A model generated the notes under the pieces. It was not told where the DNA came from and did no database searches. It saw only the letters and a program-made list of their open reading frames with translations. A stretch of 64,000 bases of DNA from Oricola cellulosilytica (lineage in GTDB: Bacteria; Pseudomonadota; Alphaproteobacteria; Rhizobiales; Rhizobiaceae): positions 186,001 through 250,000 of the forward strand of contig NZ_JAINFK010000003.1 of assembly GCF_019966575.1 (NCBI RefSeq), given 5' to 3'. The first letter of the stretch is position 1, and every line of letters starts with the position of its first letter. The translations under genes and the position numbers were made by a program. Shown here piece after piece: positions 63,479 to 64,000 of this stretch.

Positions 63479-64000
63479 GTGACAGCCTATATCGCAAAGC
63501 GCCTGTTGGCGGCGGTCCCGGTCCTGTTCGGACTGACGATCATCGTCTTCCTGATCATGGCAATGATCCCGGGCGATCCGGCGATAGCGATCCTCGGCTC
63601 CTATGCGACACCTGAAAACGTCGAGCGGCTCAACCGCCAACTCGGTTTGGACCAGCCGCTTTTCCAGCAGTACTTCATTTGGGTCGGCAACCTTCTGCAG
63701 GGTGATCTCGGCCGCTCCTATACGTTGAACCGACCGGTTCTGGATGAAGTAATGGAGCGATTTTCAGCGACTCTGATCCTTGCCGGTACGGCGCTCATCT
63801 TGTGCTCGGTCTTTGGCCTGATCGCCGGCGTCGTCTCGGCGGTGCGGCAGTTCTCCTGGGTCGACAAGGCGGTCACCTTTATCGTCCTGATCGGCATTTC
63901 TGTGCCATCCTTCTGGCTCGGCCTGCTGCTGATCCTCGTTTTCGCCGTCAATCTCCAGTGGTTTCCGGCAAGCGGCATGTTCGCGATCTATGGCGGCGGC
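63479..64000 (+). CDS. ABC transporter permease, DppB/OppB type, 3' partial
   Basis: Starts at GTG (63479) and reads MTAYIAKRLLAAVPVLFGL, then a first helix, FLIMAMIPGDPAIAILG, and the DLGRSYTLNRPVLDEVMERF loop typical of DppB/OppB. Two further helices (TLILAGTALILCSVFGLIAGVVSAV and VTFIVLIGISVPSFWLGLLLILVFAV) are visible, and the last bases encode NLQWFPASGMFAIYGGG. The window ends here; 174 residues are seen of an expected 310-330. It forms the importer with the upstream binding protein. Confidence 0.93.
   Translation, partial: MTAYIAKRLLAAVPVLFGLTIIVFLIMAMIPGDPAIAILGSYATPENVERLNRQLGLDQPLFQQYFIWVGNLLQGDLGRSYTLNRPVLDEVMERFSATLILAGTALILCSVFGLIAGVVSAVRQFSWVDKAVTFIVLIGISVPSFWLGLLLILVFAVNLQWFPASGMFAIYGGG

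Overview
The window is high-GC, gene-dense DNA from an alphaproteobacterium, most likely of the Rhizobiales (Hyphomicrobiales). This rests on the cobalamin gene set (CobN/CobO/CobW/CbtAB), the compatible-solute (NAGGN) trio, a heterodimeric NAD formate dehydrogenase like that of methylotrophic rhizobia, and a palindromic intergenic repeat of a kind common in that order. The species cannot be named from the sequence. No tRNA, rRNA, CRISPR array, transposase or prophage was recognised.

Region 1 (1-23 kb) is mostly cobalamin synthesis. A plus-strand pair (partial cbiD, cobK) sits at the left edge. A minus-strand operon runs from a small membrane protein through cbiX, cobH, cobL, cobI, a cbiG-cobJ fusion and cobM. 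A second minus-strand operon, cbtB-cbtA-cobU-cobW-cobN-cobO plus an FAD amino-acid oxidase, is headed by a clear cobalamin riboswitch at about 20.15-20.37 kb. cobQ lies beyond it. The set combines an early-type cobaltochelatase (CbiX) with a late-type one (CobN), and CbiD and CbiG modules with Cob-type enzymes. Between cobQ and the next gene, a 240-base plus-strand stretch of consecutive hairpins ends in a terminator-like signal and looks like an unrecognised RNA gene.

Region 2 (23-38 kb) is mixed: a DUF922 lipoprotein, a class III aminotransferase, two paralogous small secreted proteins followed by a membrane-anchored AraC regulator, and a group of methyl-transfer and demethylation genes. 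The last comprises a homocysteine S-methyltransferase and a translationally coupled mttB-like / oxidoreductase / dimethylglycine-dehydrogenase-like operon. A VOC-HxlR cassette at 36.3-37.3 kb is flanked by a duplicated gene end.

Region 3 (38-50.8 kb) has a two-subunit NAD formate dehydrogenase with a LysE exporter gene between its subunits, an ABC exporter whose permease carries an extra periplasmic domain, a 1.1-kb gene-free region rich in inverted repeats and DnaA-box-like sites, trhO, an isolated ureD and phnMN.

Region 4 (50.9-64 kb) has an RND efflux system with a DUF2892 protein, the complete three-gene NAGGN osmoprotectant operon, and an M20 amidohydrolase divergent from a dipeptide-type ABC importer cut by the right edge.

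A plausible common theme, by inference only, is use of methylated amines: B12 supply, demethylation of betaine-like compounds to formaldehyde and formate, and formate oxidation to CO2 with NADH formation.
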